A stretch of 22,733 bases of DNA, from positions 1-22,733 of the IMG/VR virus record IMGVR_UViG_3300029787_000011; one strand, given 5' to 3'. The DNA is from a virus. The notes beneath the pieces are model-generated. The model was not told the origin of the DNA and searched no databases. It saw nothing but the letters and a program-made list of their open reading frames with translations. Positions 13,871-22,227 of this stretch are shown one piece after another. Numbering within the stretch: position 1 is the first letter of the stretch; each line of letters opens with the position of its first letter. A program made the position numbers and the translations under genes.

Positions 13871-14905
13871 TTATTTGGACCAACGTGCTAGTGCATCTAC
13901 GTACTTGCCCATAGTGCCAGTCACAGTGGATTCTACCAATGGTGCTGATGCTTCCTCTGTGGGTTCAGTTGCTTTTTCGGCAACCTCAGCCTTACGAGTG
14001 AAGTATGATTCCTTGATAGTTTCGATCTTCTTACGAAAATCTTCTTCATTTTCAAACTCAACACCCTCTGCCAAAGATGCTAGCTTCTCCTTTTGGGTTT
14101 CTGCTAGACCTGTAGCTGCGTCGTTCACAATCTCCATTTTACTATACTCACCAATTTGCTTGTTTAAAGCAATGTTGGTGTCAATTTGTTCGTTGAGCTT
14201 TTTCTCCATTTCATCAAGTTCTCCTGTCATTCCATCTAACAGGTTGAACTTCTCTTCGGGAACAGTAAAGTTGTGTTCCACATAGAGATCTTTTAGACCA
14301 TTGAAGAACGACTCTGCCATCTCATTCTTTATGCCATGTTCAACAGCGAGGGCATTCTCCTCTATCCACTGTTTAGTAGCATAAGAAACGTAGTCGTCTA
14401 CTTTCTCGGCCAAATCTGTTTTGAGTTTCTCTACCTCTTCGGTTAGAGATTCTTCAAATGCTTCTTGCAACGCTTTAGTCTCTTCGTTTACACGTGAAGT
14501 GACTGCTGCCTCAAAGATTGTTGCTGCTTTTACTCTGAACTCTTCTGAGAGTTCTTCACCAGAGACAAGAGCGTCAACATCTTGACTAAAGTCGTACTTG
14601 GTTTCAGAGGTCTCTTCTTCTGCGATTGTTTCGTCATTAGATTCAGTCTCCTCCATCTTTGCGGACGCATCACTTGGTTTAGTAGAAGGAACAGGTGCCT
14701 TACCTACTGGTGAGGATGCAGATTTACCTGCGTTTTTAGTTCCCTTCGCACCTTCCATTGAATCAGTAGTGACAGATATCACTTTAGAAGCACCACCTTT
14801 GGAGGTGTCCATTGATTCGCCAGGTTTTGCGTTTTTAGTTACAGGATTGGAACCTTCGGTCACTTCTTCCATGTTATCTAATTCCTTTTCGAGGGTTTCA
14901 GCCAT
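13871..14905 (-). CDS. 22: Prohead core scaffold protein gp22
   Basis: This 344-aa, acidic, largely coiled-coil protein forms the prohead core that gp23 assembles around and that gp21 later degrades. The N-terminal third is Ser/Thr/Glu-rich and disordered. Residues from about 105 to 310 are helical, with charged repeats around LTEEVEKLKTDLAEK and ELDEMEKKLNEQI. The call rests on position between gp21 and gp23 and on composition, since scaffold sequences diverge quickly. A GGAG lies about 11 bases before the ATG, and a tandem TATAAATA/AATAAATA late promoter lies just above. Confidence 0.88.
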   Translation of the reverse strand: MAETLEKELDNMEEVTEGSNPVTKNAKPGESMDTSKGGASKVISVTTDSMEGAKGTKNAGKSASSPVGKAPVPSTKPSDASAKMEETESNDETIAEEETSETKYDFSQDVDALVSGEELSEEFRVKAATIFEAAVTSRVNEETKALQEAFEESLTEEVEKLKTDLAEKVDDYVSYATKQWIEENALAVEHGIKNEMAESFFNGLKDLYVEHNFTVPEEKFNLLDGMTGELDEMEKKLNEQIDTNIALNKQIGEYSKMEIVNDAATGLAETQKEKLASLAEGVEFENEEDFRKKIETIKESYFTRKAEVAEKATEPTEEASAPLVESTVTGTMGKYVDALARWSK

Positions 14906-14949
14906 TTCTTTTAACTCCGTTAAATTTTTACGTTGCTGTTTTATATATT

Positions 14950-14957
14950 TATTTATA
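14950..14957 (-). promoter_or_regulatory. Late promoter TATAAATA for gp22
   Basis: An exact TATAAATA on the minus strand, 45 bases upstream of the gp22 ATG and directly after the gp21 stop. An overlapping AATAAATA (14946-14953) is offset by four bases. Confidence 0.8.
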
Positions 14958-14958
14958 C

Positions 14959-15603
14959 TTATAAACTCTTCAGAAATTTACTGAACGCGGAAATCTTCCT
15001 TTCCTGTAAGTTTCTAAGTGTCGCTGAGTCAATTTCTTTCTTAATTTCAGCAACAGCAGACTCTTTAAGTATACCATTATCCCAAACCCACTCCTTTCCT
15101 TCCATGATACCATCGACAAAAGCGTCAGGTGCTGAAGGATCTGCAACTATATCAGCAGCAGTAGCGAGCATGAAATCATCTTGTACTATATTACAATTAG
15201 ATTCTTTCTTTAAAGAACCCATACCTCTAGAAGAAACTCCGAGACTTACACCCTCATCGAGTAAAGACTTTGCAATTTTTCCGTTAGGTGTATCAAGTAT
15301 CTTCGCACGACCAATGAAGTTGTTGCCATCTTCACTAAGACGTTCAATTTTATGCGATACTCTATCAAGATTTATTGAAGGACCTTCTGGGTGACCAAGT
15401 TCTCCAAGAGCTCTACCTTTTGCGATGAAATTTTCATCATACTTGGCAACTTCTCTCTGCAAAGTTTTAAATGGATACATGCGTCCATTTTTATTTGCAA
15501 GTTCAGACTGTAAAAATATACCTTCTATAAAGTAATTTTTTTTACCGTTCTTTTCTTCTGACAGAAATTTTACTTCTGTAAGTTCTTCAGCTATCAGTCT
15601 CAT
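14959..15603 (-). CDS. 21: Prohead core protein protease gp21
   Basis: This serine protease of 214 aa (T4: 212) cleaves the scaffold and the capsid proteins during head maturation. The T4-family catalytic His lies in ALGELGHPEG (H71) and the catalytic Ser in GVSSRGMGSL (S124 or S125), matching T4 ALGELNHPP and GVSSRGLGSL. The N-terminal IEGIFLQSE and the GRMYP block are also conserved, as is PSAPDAFV near residue 175. The ATG at 15603 overlaps the end of the gp67-like gene by 17 bases, which suggests coupled translation. Confidence 0.94.
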   Translation of the reverse strand: MRLIAEELTEVKFLSEEKNGKKNYFIEGIFLQSELANKNGRMYPFKTLQREVAKYDENFIAKGRALGELGHPEGPSINLDRVSHKIERLSEDGNNFIGRAKILDTPNGKIAKSLLDEGVSLGVSSRGMGSLKKESNCNIVQDDFMLATAADIVADPSAPDAFVDGIMEGKEWVWDNGILKESAVAEIKKEIDSATLRNLQERKISAFSKFLKSL

Positions 15604-15925
15604 CTTTTGATTCCTCGGTTGGTTCCTCTGCGGATGCAGTAGGTTGTTCTACTGGTACGTTAGGATCTGGATCTTCTGGTTTGCGACCTTGGACATCCAC
15701 ATCTGTCACATCACCTGTATCAGTTGCTTTATCAGCAAGTTCATCAGCAACGGCTTGTCCTGTTTGATCAGGATTAAAACCCCACTGTTTTGCGAAGTCA
15801 AGTTTCTTTGCTTGAATCGCATCAAACGCAGATGCGGCTAATGCATCATTTGTTGCATCAACTGCTTTTGCTTTTTCATCACCAAAAATGTGATTTACTA
15901 TTTGATTTGCTACGTCAGTAGGCAT
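15587..15925 (-). CDS. 67: Prohead core protein gp67-like
   Basis: This 112-aa protein sits between portal and protease, where T4 encodes gp67 and gp68. Its first half is helical: ATNDALAASAFDAIQAKKLDFAKQW corresponds in pattern to the gp67 segment around AEAMAARTIDLIKEEKIAIARNF. The second half is acidic and Pro/Asp/Glu-rich, like the acidic tail of gp67. It is expected to be an internal core component cleaved by gp21. The start at 15925 has a strong GGAGGA site and its own CATAAATA late motif 22 bases upstream. Sequence identity is low, so the call leans on position and composition. Confidence 0.72.
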   Translation of the reverse strand: MPTDVANQIVNHIFGDEKAKAVDATNDALAASAFDAIQAKKLDFAKQWGFNPDQTGQAVADELADKATDTGDVTDVDVQGRKPEDPDPNVPVEQPTASAEEPTEESKDETDS

Positions 15926-15946
15926 AATAAGAGTTCCTCCATTATG

Positions 15947-15954
15947 TATTTATG
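15947..15954 (-). promoter_or_regulatory. Late promoter CATAAATA for gp67-gp21
   Basis: The minus strand reads CATAAATA (seven of eight to the T4 late consensus) in the short gap between the portal stop and the gp67-like start, with GGAGGA following 7-12 bases later. Confidence 0.7.
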
Positions 15955-15957
15955 TTT

Positions 15958-17571
15958 TTAGATCTCTGCTCTTTTTTGATCTGCGGGACTAACTGCAGAA
16001 TTAGGGTCAGCAGCAGGTGCTTCTCCACCTGCAGGTGCAGGTTCTTCCTCACCGATACCCATCTCAATGGCTTGCATTGCTTGAGGATCCATGATTGTTC
16101 CGTCTTCGATTTCTTGTTTAATTTCTTTGTCGATTTCCCTAATCTCTGACTCGGTTTGTTTAAGAACCTTTGTACGTATATAGTTCGCTGAGAAGTATTT
16201 ACCCACGTAAGGATCCATTTGTGCAACTTCATTCATTCTTTCGTTGCGGATTTCTATCTCTTTTAGTTCTGTGAAATAGTTATCTGCAATAAAGTCAAAC
16301 TGAATGTGCTCTTTCATATCCTCCCATTCTTCAATAGAGCATATACCCTTAAGAATGAGTTGAGTTTTTAAAAGATCTACAAACAGTTCAGAGAATCTTT
16401 TGCGTAAACGTGCGATGAACTTCTGGAACTTTACTTCGTCCCTAGTAATTTCAGCAGCACGACCAATGTTAAAGGTAGTTTCTGTTTCTAACCTTGAGCT
16501 TGGAACGTTGAGTGCTTTGTATAATTTCTTTTGGAAGTACTTGACATCCTCAAGTTCTCCAAGATTTTGTCCACCTGGCAACGTAGTGATCTCAGTGCCT
16601 CGTCCCCCTTCTCGTCTGGGTAACCAGAAGTCTTCGAGCATTGACATGAACTTCTTGTCATCTTTAATTTCTCCTGTGTTTGCATCATATACTAACTTGT
16701 TTCTATACCTACCCATAACTTCACGAAGGTATTGCTCCGCTTTATTCTTAGGTAAGTTACCAACGTCAATATAAAATATACGACGTTCTGGTGCTCTTGA
16801 TAATCTGTAGATTACCAAAGAGTCCTCAATCATACGCAGTTGATTTACTGCCTTGATTGCTTTGTGTAGGTGTGATAACACCATGTTCTTATTGAGATCC
16901 TGTATACCAGAATGACAATAAGCAATTGAATCAGGTGCAATTTTCATACCCTGATTAGTTGAGTTCTTTAATCCTTTAGGATTGTATAGGAAATATGACG
17001 CACTCTGCTGTGTTAGTTGCTGATTGAGATCTTGAGTCCTTAATGCTTCAGGTCTCTTTGCCTCATACTCAGTCACCTTACGAATCTTTCTAGGATCAAC
17101 GTATCTTAATTCTACTAAACCGCCACGTGGTTTCTTTGGATCTATTACTTTATGAAAAAATAATCTCCCATCAACATACCATCGACGGAAGATTTCATAA
17201 GCTCTGTTATCAAAATCAAGAAGGCGAAGTATCTCATCAAATTCTGAACGAATTAACTTCTTAATTTTTTCTGATTGTTTTAAATTGTGTAAGTCTATTG
17301 ATATAGGAACATCATCAAAGTTCCCACAAATAGTCTCGTTCACTACGTCATCTACAGCACTATCGCATTCTGGATTCAAGACCATCTCTCTATAACGAGT
17401 GATTAGTTCATGATCATTACGAATAGTACCATCAAAGTCAACAGAATAACCGAAGTAACCGCCACCAACTATGGGTTGCGATCCATCTAAACTATCCTTC
17501 TGAACAAAAGAAGGTCCCTTAGGAACCTTCTTCGCTCTTTGTAATGAAAATCCAAAGAGTTGTTGTGCCAT
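15958..17571 (-). CDS. 20: Portal vertex protein gp20
   Basis: This 537-aa protein (T4: 524) forms the dodecameric head portal through which gp17 pumps DNA and which nucleates prohead assembly. Conserved portal stretches include the DFDGTIRNDHELITRYREM region near 47-65, the CDSAVDDVVNE motif around 73-83, LHKAIKAVNQLRMIEDSLVIYRLSRAPERRIFYIDVGNLPK near 235-275, and the RLRKRFSELF helix. These match the region long used as a gp20 marker for cyanomyoviruses. The C-terminal ~40 residues are acidic, then Ala/Pro-rich and probably disordered. No clear Shine-Dalgarno precedes the ATG, and a TATAAATA lies 26 bases upstream. Confidence 0.95.
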   Translation of the reverse strand: MAQQLFGFSLQRAKKVPKGPSFVQKDSLDGSQPIVGGGYFGYSVDFDGTIRNDHELITRYREMVLNPECDSAVDDVVNETICGNFDDVPISIDLHNLKQSEKIKKLIRSEFDEILRLLDFDNRAYEIFRRWYVDGRLFFHKVIDPKKPRGGLVELRYVDPRKIRKVTEYEAKRPEALRTQDLNQQLTQQSASYFLYNPKGLKNSTNQGMKIAPDSIAYCHSGIQDLNKNMVLSHLHKAIKAVNQLRMIEDSLVIYRLSRAPERRIFYIDVGNLPKNKAEQYLREVMGRYRNKLVYDANTGEIKDDKKFMSMLEDFWLPRREGGRGTEITTLPGGQNLGELEDVKYFQKKLYKALNVPSSRLETETTFNIGRAAEITRDEVKFQKFIARLRKRFSELFVDLLKTQLILKGICSIEEWEDMKEHIQFDFIADNYFTELKEIEIRNERMNEVAQMDPYVGKYFSANYIRTKVLKQTESEIREIDKEIKQEIEDGTIMDPQAMQAIEMGIGEEEPAPAGGEAPAADPNSAVSPADQKRAEI

Positions 17572-17596
17572 TACGATTTAATTTTTGGTTCTGATA

Positions 17597-17604
17597 TATT
17601 TATA
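17597..17604 (-). promoter_or_regulatory. Late promoter TATAAATA for gp20
   Basis: An exact TATAAATA on the minus strand lies between the gp19 stop and the gp20 start, 26 bases upstream of the ATG. Confidence 0.8.
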
Positions 17605-17623
17605 CAGGTTTCAAAAAGTCGAA

Positions 17624-18205
17624 TTATGATCCTGCTAAAACTGGTTTCCAGTATTGTACTTGCATCTCTACAGTAAATTCTTCAACCGCATCATTGTTTC
17701 CGTAATCCAGATCAATAGCAGCGATATTACTTGGGAAGATATTGAAGAACTTATAAGACTTAAGAATCTTAGGTGCTTCTCCGTCTTTAAGATCTCTTGC
17801 TAACTGATGGACAGTCATGTCTGCGAAGTATCCAGAACTATCTGAATTGTCTCCGAGTGTACCTGCAGAAGTAAAGTTCTCATTGTATGCTTGGATTGAA
17901 CTTGCCCACAATTCCATTGCAGTTCTTAACTTGAACTCACTATCGTTCATGATAGTAATTGTCCAAGGTTCAAATGTTCTGTCTCCAGCTATCTTTAGAA
18001 CTCTTCCTCTAAAAGGAACTTCTATAACACCAATCTGTGAACTTGGTAAATTTGCTGCACGAACAGTGAACTTACCTAGATTAACAAGATCAGAGTCTTG
18101 TATAATTTCAGCAGGGAATGCCAAATCTACTTGGAATAGATTAGGTCTTGCGAAGTCCGACTTGACATTCGCCTTAAATTGATCAATTGTTCCTTTGTTT
18201 GCCAT
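17624..18205 (-). CDS. 19: Tail tube protein gp19
   Basis: This 193-aa protein (T4: 163) polymerises into the inner tail tube. Diagnostic segments are FARPNLFQVDL near 18-28 (T4 FARPNLFQVEI), LPSSQIGVIEVPFRGRVLKIAGDRTF (T4 LPAGIVEKIPVGFMNRKINVAGDRTF), WTITIMNDSEF (T4 WTVTVMNDEAH), and the C-terminal FTVEMQVQYWKP (T4 FEVTLALDYWE). It follows gp18 in the canonical order and has an ACTAAATA late-like motif upstream. The ATG is at 18205. Confidence 0.96.
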   Translation of the reverse strand: MANKGTIDQFKANVKSDFARPNLFQVDLAFPAEIIQDSDLVNLGKFTVRAANLPSSQIGVIEVPFRGRVLKIAGDRTFEPWTITIMNDSEFKLRTAMELWASSIQAYNENFTSAGTLGDNSDSSGYFADMTVHQLARDLKDGEAPKILKSYKFFNIFPSNIAAIDLDYGNNDAVEEFTVEMQVQYWKPVLAGS

Positions 18206-18230
18206 TTTTAATTAGGATCTCCGTCTTTTA

Positions 18231-18238
18231 TATTTAGT
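18231..18238 (-). promoter_or_regulatory. Late-promoter-like motif ACTAAATA for gp19
   Basis: The minus strand reads ACTAAATATAAA starting at 18238, 26 bases upstream of the gp19 ATG. The identical 12-mer occurs before the oxygenase gene. It lies directly below two hairpins at the gp18 end. Confidence 0.55.
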
Positions 18239-18276
18239 CAAAAGAGTATTTTGAGAGGTTTTATGATGCAACCTCT
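18238..18276 (-). repeat. Two tandem hairpins spanning the gp18 stop
   Basis: In transcript order, AGAGGTT-GCATCATAA-AACCTCT (18276-18254, seven pairs, containing the gp18 stop codon in the loop) is followed at once by TCAAAA-TACTC-TTTTGA (18254-18238, six pairs). No U-run follows the first and only a short one lies within the second, so this is at best a weak terminator. It may instead affect mRNA stability or processing between the abundant sheath and tube messages. Confidence 0.5.
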
Positions 18277-20510
18277 GCAAAACTTACTCCAGTTCTGGTA
18301 GCAACGAATGTTAACTGTACATAGTTGATAGTTCTTGTTGGTTTCAAGAATACTTCCGCATAGAACTCACCACGGTCAACTGCCTCAGGTGTGTTATTGG
18401 AACTGTCACACTTAACTAAGAAGTCAACTACACCACGACGACCCTGTACATCACGGAGATATGGTTCAACAATATTGATGAATAGTGATCTCTGTGCCTC
18501 ATCGTTCTGTTCAAAGAGTTGTGATTTAGCAGCAGAACTAATAACTCTCTCAACTGTTAGGAAGAGACGACGTATGTTAATTCTGTCAAATGCTGATGCA
18601 AATCCAAGTGCAGTTTTGTCTCCGTAAAGAACAACACCTTGTCCTGGGAATGAAACAACTGGGTTGATTCTGTTTGCATAGAGTTGATCTCTTTGTGCTT
18701 TGTTTGGTGTGTATGCTAACTTAATTGCATTTCTTAGTACACCACGTTGGAATCCAGCTGGTGAGAACCAAGGTTCTGAAATTTCATTAGTCTGCAAGCA
18801 TAGACCTGCAATATCTCCATTAGTAGGTACATAACGGTAAACGTCATTATACTTGTCATAGATGTATTTGTATCCTGAGTCAAATACCATGTAAGAAGAA
18901 CTTGGTAGTTGCTTAAAGAAGTTTACAATGTTTGTTGTAATAGTTGTGTTATTGCTAAGTCCAATTACGTTTCCTCTACGAGGTGAAACGAATACCATAC
19001 AGTCTCTTCTCTCTTCTGCAATGTTTACGAGAGATGTAATCTTAGCAAGTGCGTTTGCATCACTTGTTCCAGAAGGACCTGAAATGATAAAGTCGATGAT
19101 TTGTGATTCTGGATCTTCAACCAATTCGTATGCACTACCTATGTCAGCATTAGTAATTGTATACTGTCCTGCTGATACTGTGTAGTTTACACCACCTGCT
19201 AATCTGTAGTAGTAAGTAGCATTGTTCTTAGAACCTAGTGTTGTTGCTCCTGCAGGATAATCTGTAGAACCATTTGCACTACGGAATAAGTTGAACTGTC
19301 TAGCTGCTGCAGTTTGTCCAAATACACCATCAGATGCAGATGAAGTAGCAGCAAATAATGTTGCCTCATGCTCTGCCCAGAAAATAAATTCTGATTTTTG
19401 TTTAATTACTTCTGCGTAGTAGTTTGTTTCTCCAACAGATGTCTTAGCATCAGATGCTTTAGAAACATCGATGTATCTTTCAAGAAGAGCACCAACTGTT
19501 CCAGTGACACCACCGTCGATATCAATTAAGATAACGTGCATTTCGTCTCTGTGTCCACCAACACCATTAGCATATAGTGAAGTGCCTGGTCTTGGAGCAA
19601 CGTTGATCCACTTAACGCCAGGTAGATACTCACGCTCTGTGTACTCATCTCTTACTGAAGTTGTAGTAATGTTTGTTGAGTTTGTATCTTGTACAACATC
19701 GGAGGCAGCAAATTCAATGCTTCCTTTGTCAAGAGCAACAAGTAGTTTTCTTTCGATTGTTGCGTTGACCTTAGCAGTGTTTGTACCCTGTGTGATAACC
19801 ATGTTATCTGCAATGATACCTGTGACACCACCACTAGGTAGTCCGATTTCTAATTTCTTGTTAGGAGCGTCATAAGCAAGGACGTTAACTGTCTCATTAG
19901 AACCACTGATACTAATTGTTGTAGTAGAACCAGGTGTGAATGAACCAACTATATCATCGATTGTTATTACGATACTATACTTAAACACTTTACCTGCAGC
20001 ACCAGATGCAGCAGATACAGCAGCGTCTGCAACGAACTCGTGCTCGTTACCTGAGCCAGGAGCAGGAACTACAAGTACTTGGTCTGCACCTGCGTCTGTT
20101 ACAAAAATACCGATTGAGTTTCCTGTATCACCAGGTGTTCTAGCAACCCATGAAAAGGAATTGGATGCTGATTCGATGCTTGTTTCGTAATCTTGTAAAT
20201 TCTTAACTAAAGGTGCTGTACCTGTATCAACAGCATTCTTCAATGTAGATGAATTAACACGAATGGTTTTTAGTAAACCACCGTATGATAAAAATTGTGC
20301 TGCAGAGAACCAGTACTCATAGTTGCTTTCGTTTGGTTCACCAAAACGTTCTGCTAGTTGCCTTTCAGAAGTAATCTCAATGATTTCTTCTACAGGTCCT
20401 TTGGTAAATGGTGCTGCAATAACTCCAACATTCGCGGTAGGAATAGTAGAGACAGTGGTCAGATCCCTTTCCTGAATTACTACACCTGGCGATGATTGAT
20501 TAGTTGCCAT
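18261..20510 (-). CDS. 18: Contractile tail sheath protein gp18
   Basis: The sheath subunit is 749 aa (T4: 659). The N-terminal SPGVVIQERDLTTV is the classic sheath opening (T4 SPGVEINE..). The C-terminal domain carries DGDKTALGFASAFDRINIRRLFLTVER-like signatures near 630-655 and the LFEQNDEAQR and RTINYVQLTFVATRTG segments conserved in phage sheaths. The middle (about 120-480) is a variable, Ser/Thr/Ala/Gly-rich insertion probably exposed on the surface. The ATG at 20510 has AAGGAG nine bases upstream, and an exact TATAAATA lies 46 bases upstream. Confidence 0.96.
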   Translation of the reverse strand: MATNQSSPGVVIQERDLTTVSTIPTANVGVIAAPFTKGPVEEIIEITSERQLAERFGEPNESNYEYWFSAAQFLSYGGLLKTIRVNSSTLKNAVDTGTAPLVKNLQDYETSIESASNSFSWVARTPGDTGNSIGIFVTDAGADQVLVVPAPGSGNEHEFVADAAVSAASGAAGKVFKYSIVITIDDIVGSFTPGSTTTISISGSNETVNVLAYDAPNKKLEIGLPSGGVTGIIADNMVITQGTNTAKVNATIERKLLVALDKGSIEFAASDVVQDTNSTNITTTSVRDEYTEREYLPGVKWINVAPRPGTSLYANGVGGHRDEMHVILIDIDGGVTGTVGALLERYIDVSKASDAKTSVGETNYYAEVIKQKSEFIFWAEHEATLFAATSSASDGVFGQTAAARQFNLFRSANGSTDYPAGATTLGSKNNATYYYRLAGGVNYTVSAGQYTITNADIGSAYELVEDPESQIIDFIISGPSGTSDANALAKITSLVNIAEERRDCMVFVSPRRGNVIGLSNNTTITTNIVNFFKQLPSSSYMVFDSGYKYIYDKYNDVYRYVPTNGDIAGLCLQTNEISEPWFSPAGFQRGVLRNAIKLAYTPNKAQRDQLYANRINPVVSFPGQGVVLYGDKTALGFASAFDRINIRRLFLTVERVISSAAKSQLFEQNDEAQRSLFINIVEPYLRDVQGRRGVVDFLVKCDSSNNTPEAVDRGEFYAEVFLKPTRTINYVQLTFVATRTGVSFAEVAS

Positions 20511-20555
20511 GTTTATATACTCCTTGAAATGCTGTTCAATCGGGTTGTCTAAGAT

Positions 20556-20563
20556 TATTTATA
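20556..20563 (-). promoter_or_regulatory. Late promoter TATAAATA for gp18
   Basis: An exact TATAAATA on the minus strand lies between the gp17 stop (20575) and the gp18 ATG, giving a leader of about 40 bases with a strong AAGGAG near its end. Confidence 0.8.
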
Positions 20564-20574
20564 TTTTTAAATCT

Positions 20575-22227
20575 TCACCTATACTCCCACATATATGATT
20601 TGTCTCCATATTCCGCGACCTGCCAAACATCCCCCTGAGCATCTTTAAACTGATCTTCTTCTAATCCATCAGTCACAAATCCAAAAGGTGCCATGTCTTG
20701 TTCTATCTGGTCTCTTTGATCTTCATATATTCTTTGCCTAACGTCATTGTCATGCATTTCTTTAAAGTATGGTTGCATTGCCATCCATGAGAATATAACC
20801 AGACACATTGCCAGATCATCGTTACATCCATCCTCCGCTTGGAATGATTGTCCTTTTTGAATAAAGGTTGTCAATTCCGCAATAGTATCATAATCTTCAA
20901 CAAGTAATTTATCATCTTCTATCAATGCCTTAAGGTTAGAACATCCAACTTGTTTAACTGCAGTAGACATTTTTATACCTAATTGTGTTTTCTTACCAGA
21001 GAATCCTTGACCAAGTTGCTGACCTGCTCTACCTCTCATGGATACCATTAGTAGATTCTCATACTCCATATCATATTGTATAATATCTGCAACCTGTCCA
21101 CCTATATCATTTACCTCACAAAGAAGGTATGCATTGTTATAGTTTGTGGCAACATCTACAATGACATTTGGAAAAACTATAGGTTTAATTTGATTGTTCT
21201 TATATCTTGCTACTACTTTATATGGAATGGTGGTTGTGTCCATTACAACAAATGCTGAGTAATCGTTTCCAACTCCTCTCGATACATCAATTGTAATTAT
21301 ATAATTGTGTTCTGCTATGACATTTTCATATACTGCAAGACCCTTGTTCTGATTAATAGGATCTTTGTATGGCATCATTCTTAATTTACTTGGTGTGATT
21401 AAGGTATCAACAGATCCTAAGAACTCACATTCAAACTCAACTCTGAACTGTGCCTCAGATGTATTCTCTATAGTTTGCTGTTTCCATTTATCATCCCTAC
21501 CAGGTACTTGTGACCAGTGTACTTCGGTTGCGACATAGTTATTTGCATTTCTTTCTGCATCATGCCACAACTTATAGAATTGATTCATCCCATGAGGAGT
21601 GGAGATAATAATAACTTTAGTTGACTTACCAGATGAAATTGTAGGATACACACTAGCAAAAAACTGTTCAGCAATATGATTCGGAACGAAAGCGAATTCG
21701 TCCAAAAATATAATGTTAAAGGACATACCGCGAACAGCACTAGCAGAAGTAGAAGAAGCGAGGATTTTACTTCCGTTTTCCAATTCGAGTGACCCTTTGT
21801 TCCATCCGACAATACCCTGTTGCATCCATTTAGGGAGATTCTCATAAGATAGTTGGAGGCGGCCCAACATCTCTCTTGCAGTTGGTGCTTTGTTTGCGAG
21901 GATTGCGACATTTACATTAGCATTGAATAGTACATACCATAGTAGATATGCTGTAACGATAGTTGACTTACCAGACTGACGAGGTAGTTTACATATATTA
22001 AATCTATGTTCATGAAACTTCTCTACCATTCCTTCTTGGAAATCATACATGTCAAAAGGTATAACACCTTCATCAAGAGATACAATTTTAATGTACTGTC
22101 TAATAAAATAGACAGGATCTTGAGCACACTTCATGTACTCAGCAACTTGTTTCTTAGTAAACTCAGTATTTACGTTTGCTTTTTTAAGATTAGGATTACC
22201 TAAGTATATCTCTTGTTTGACACTCAT
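20575..22227 (-). CDS. 17: Terminase large subunit gp17
   Basis: This is the DNA packaging motor ATPase and headful nuclease, 550 aa (T4: 610). The ATPase domain has Walker A PRQSGKST at 82-89, Walker B IIFLDE at 172-177 and the coupling motif STP at 209-211. The RNase H-like nuclease domain has TIDVSRG with D314, CEVND with E371, and NDDLAM with D470 or D471, matching the three acidic metal ligands of T4 gp17. The ATG at 22227 overlaps the stop of the Nfu-like gene (ATGA). The small terminase gp16 is not in the window. Confidence 0.96.
   Translation of the reverse strand: MSVKQEIYLGNPNLKKANVNTEFTKKQVAEYMKCAQDPVYFIRQYIKIVSLDEGVIPFDMYDFQEGMVEKFHEHRFNICKLPRQSGKSTIVTAYLLWYVLFNANVNVAILANKAPTAREMLGRLQLSYENLPKWMQQGIVGWNKGSLELENGSKILASSTSASAVRGMSFNIIFLDEFAFVPNHIAEQFFASVYPTISSGKSTKVIIISTPHGMNQFYKLWHDAERNANNYVATEVHWSQVPGRDDKWKQQTIENTSEAQFRVEFECEFLGSVDTLITPSKLRMMPYKDPINQNKGLAVYENVIAEHNYIITIDVSRGVGNDYSAFVVMDTTTIPYKVVARYKNNQIKPIVFPNVIVDVATNYNNAYLLCEVNDIGGQVADIIQYDMEYENLLMVSMRGRAGQQLGQGFSGKKTQLGIKMSTAVKQVGCSNLKALIEDDKLLVEDYDTIAELTTFIQKGQSFQAEDGCNDDLAMCLVIFSWMAMQPYFKEMHDNDVRQRIYEDQRDQIEQDMAPFGFVTDGLEEDQFKDAQGDVWQVAEYGDKSYMWEYR

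Noticed and set aside
13857-14285. Plus-strand open frames of 60-150 codons, for example opposite gp22, gp18 and gp21
   Set aside because: They are antisense shadows of well-supported minus-strand genes, have Ser/Leu/Phe-rich compositions typical of reverse-frame reading, and lack ribosome binding sites.
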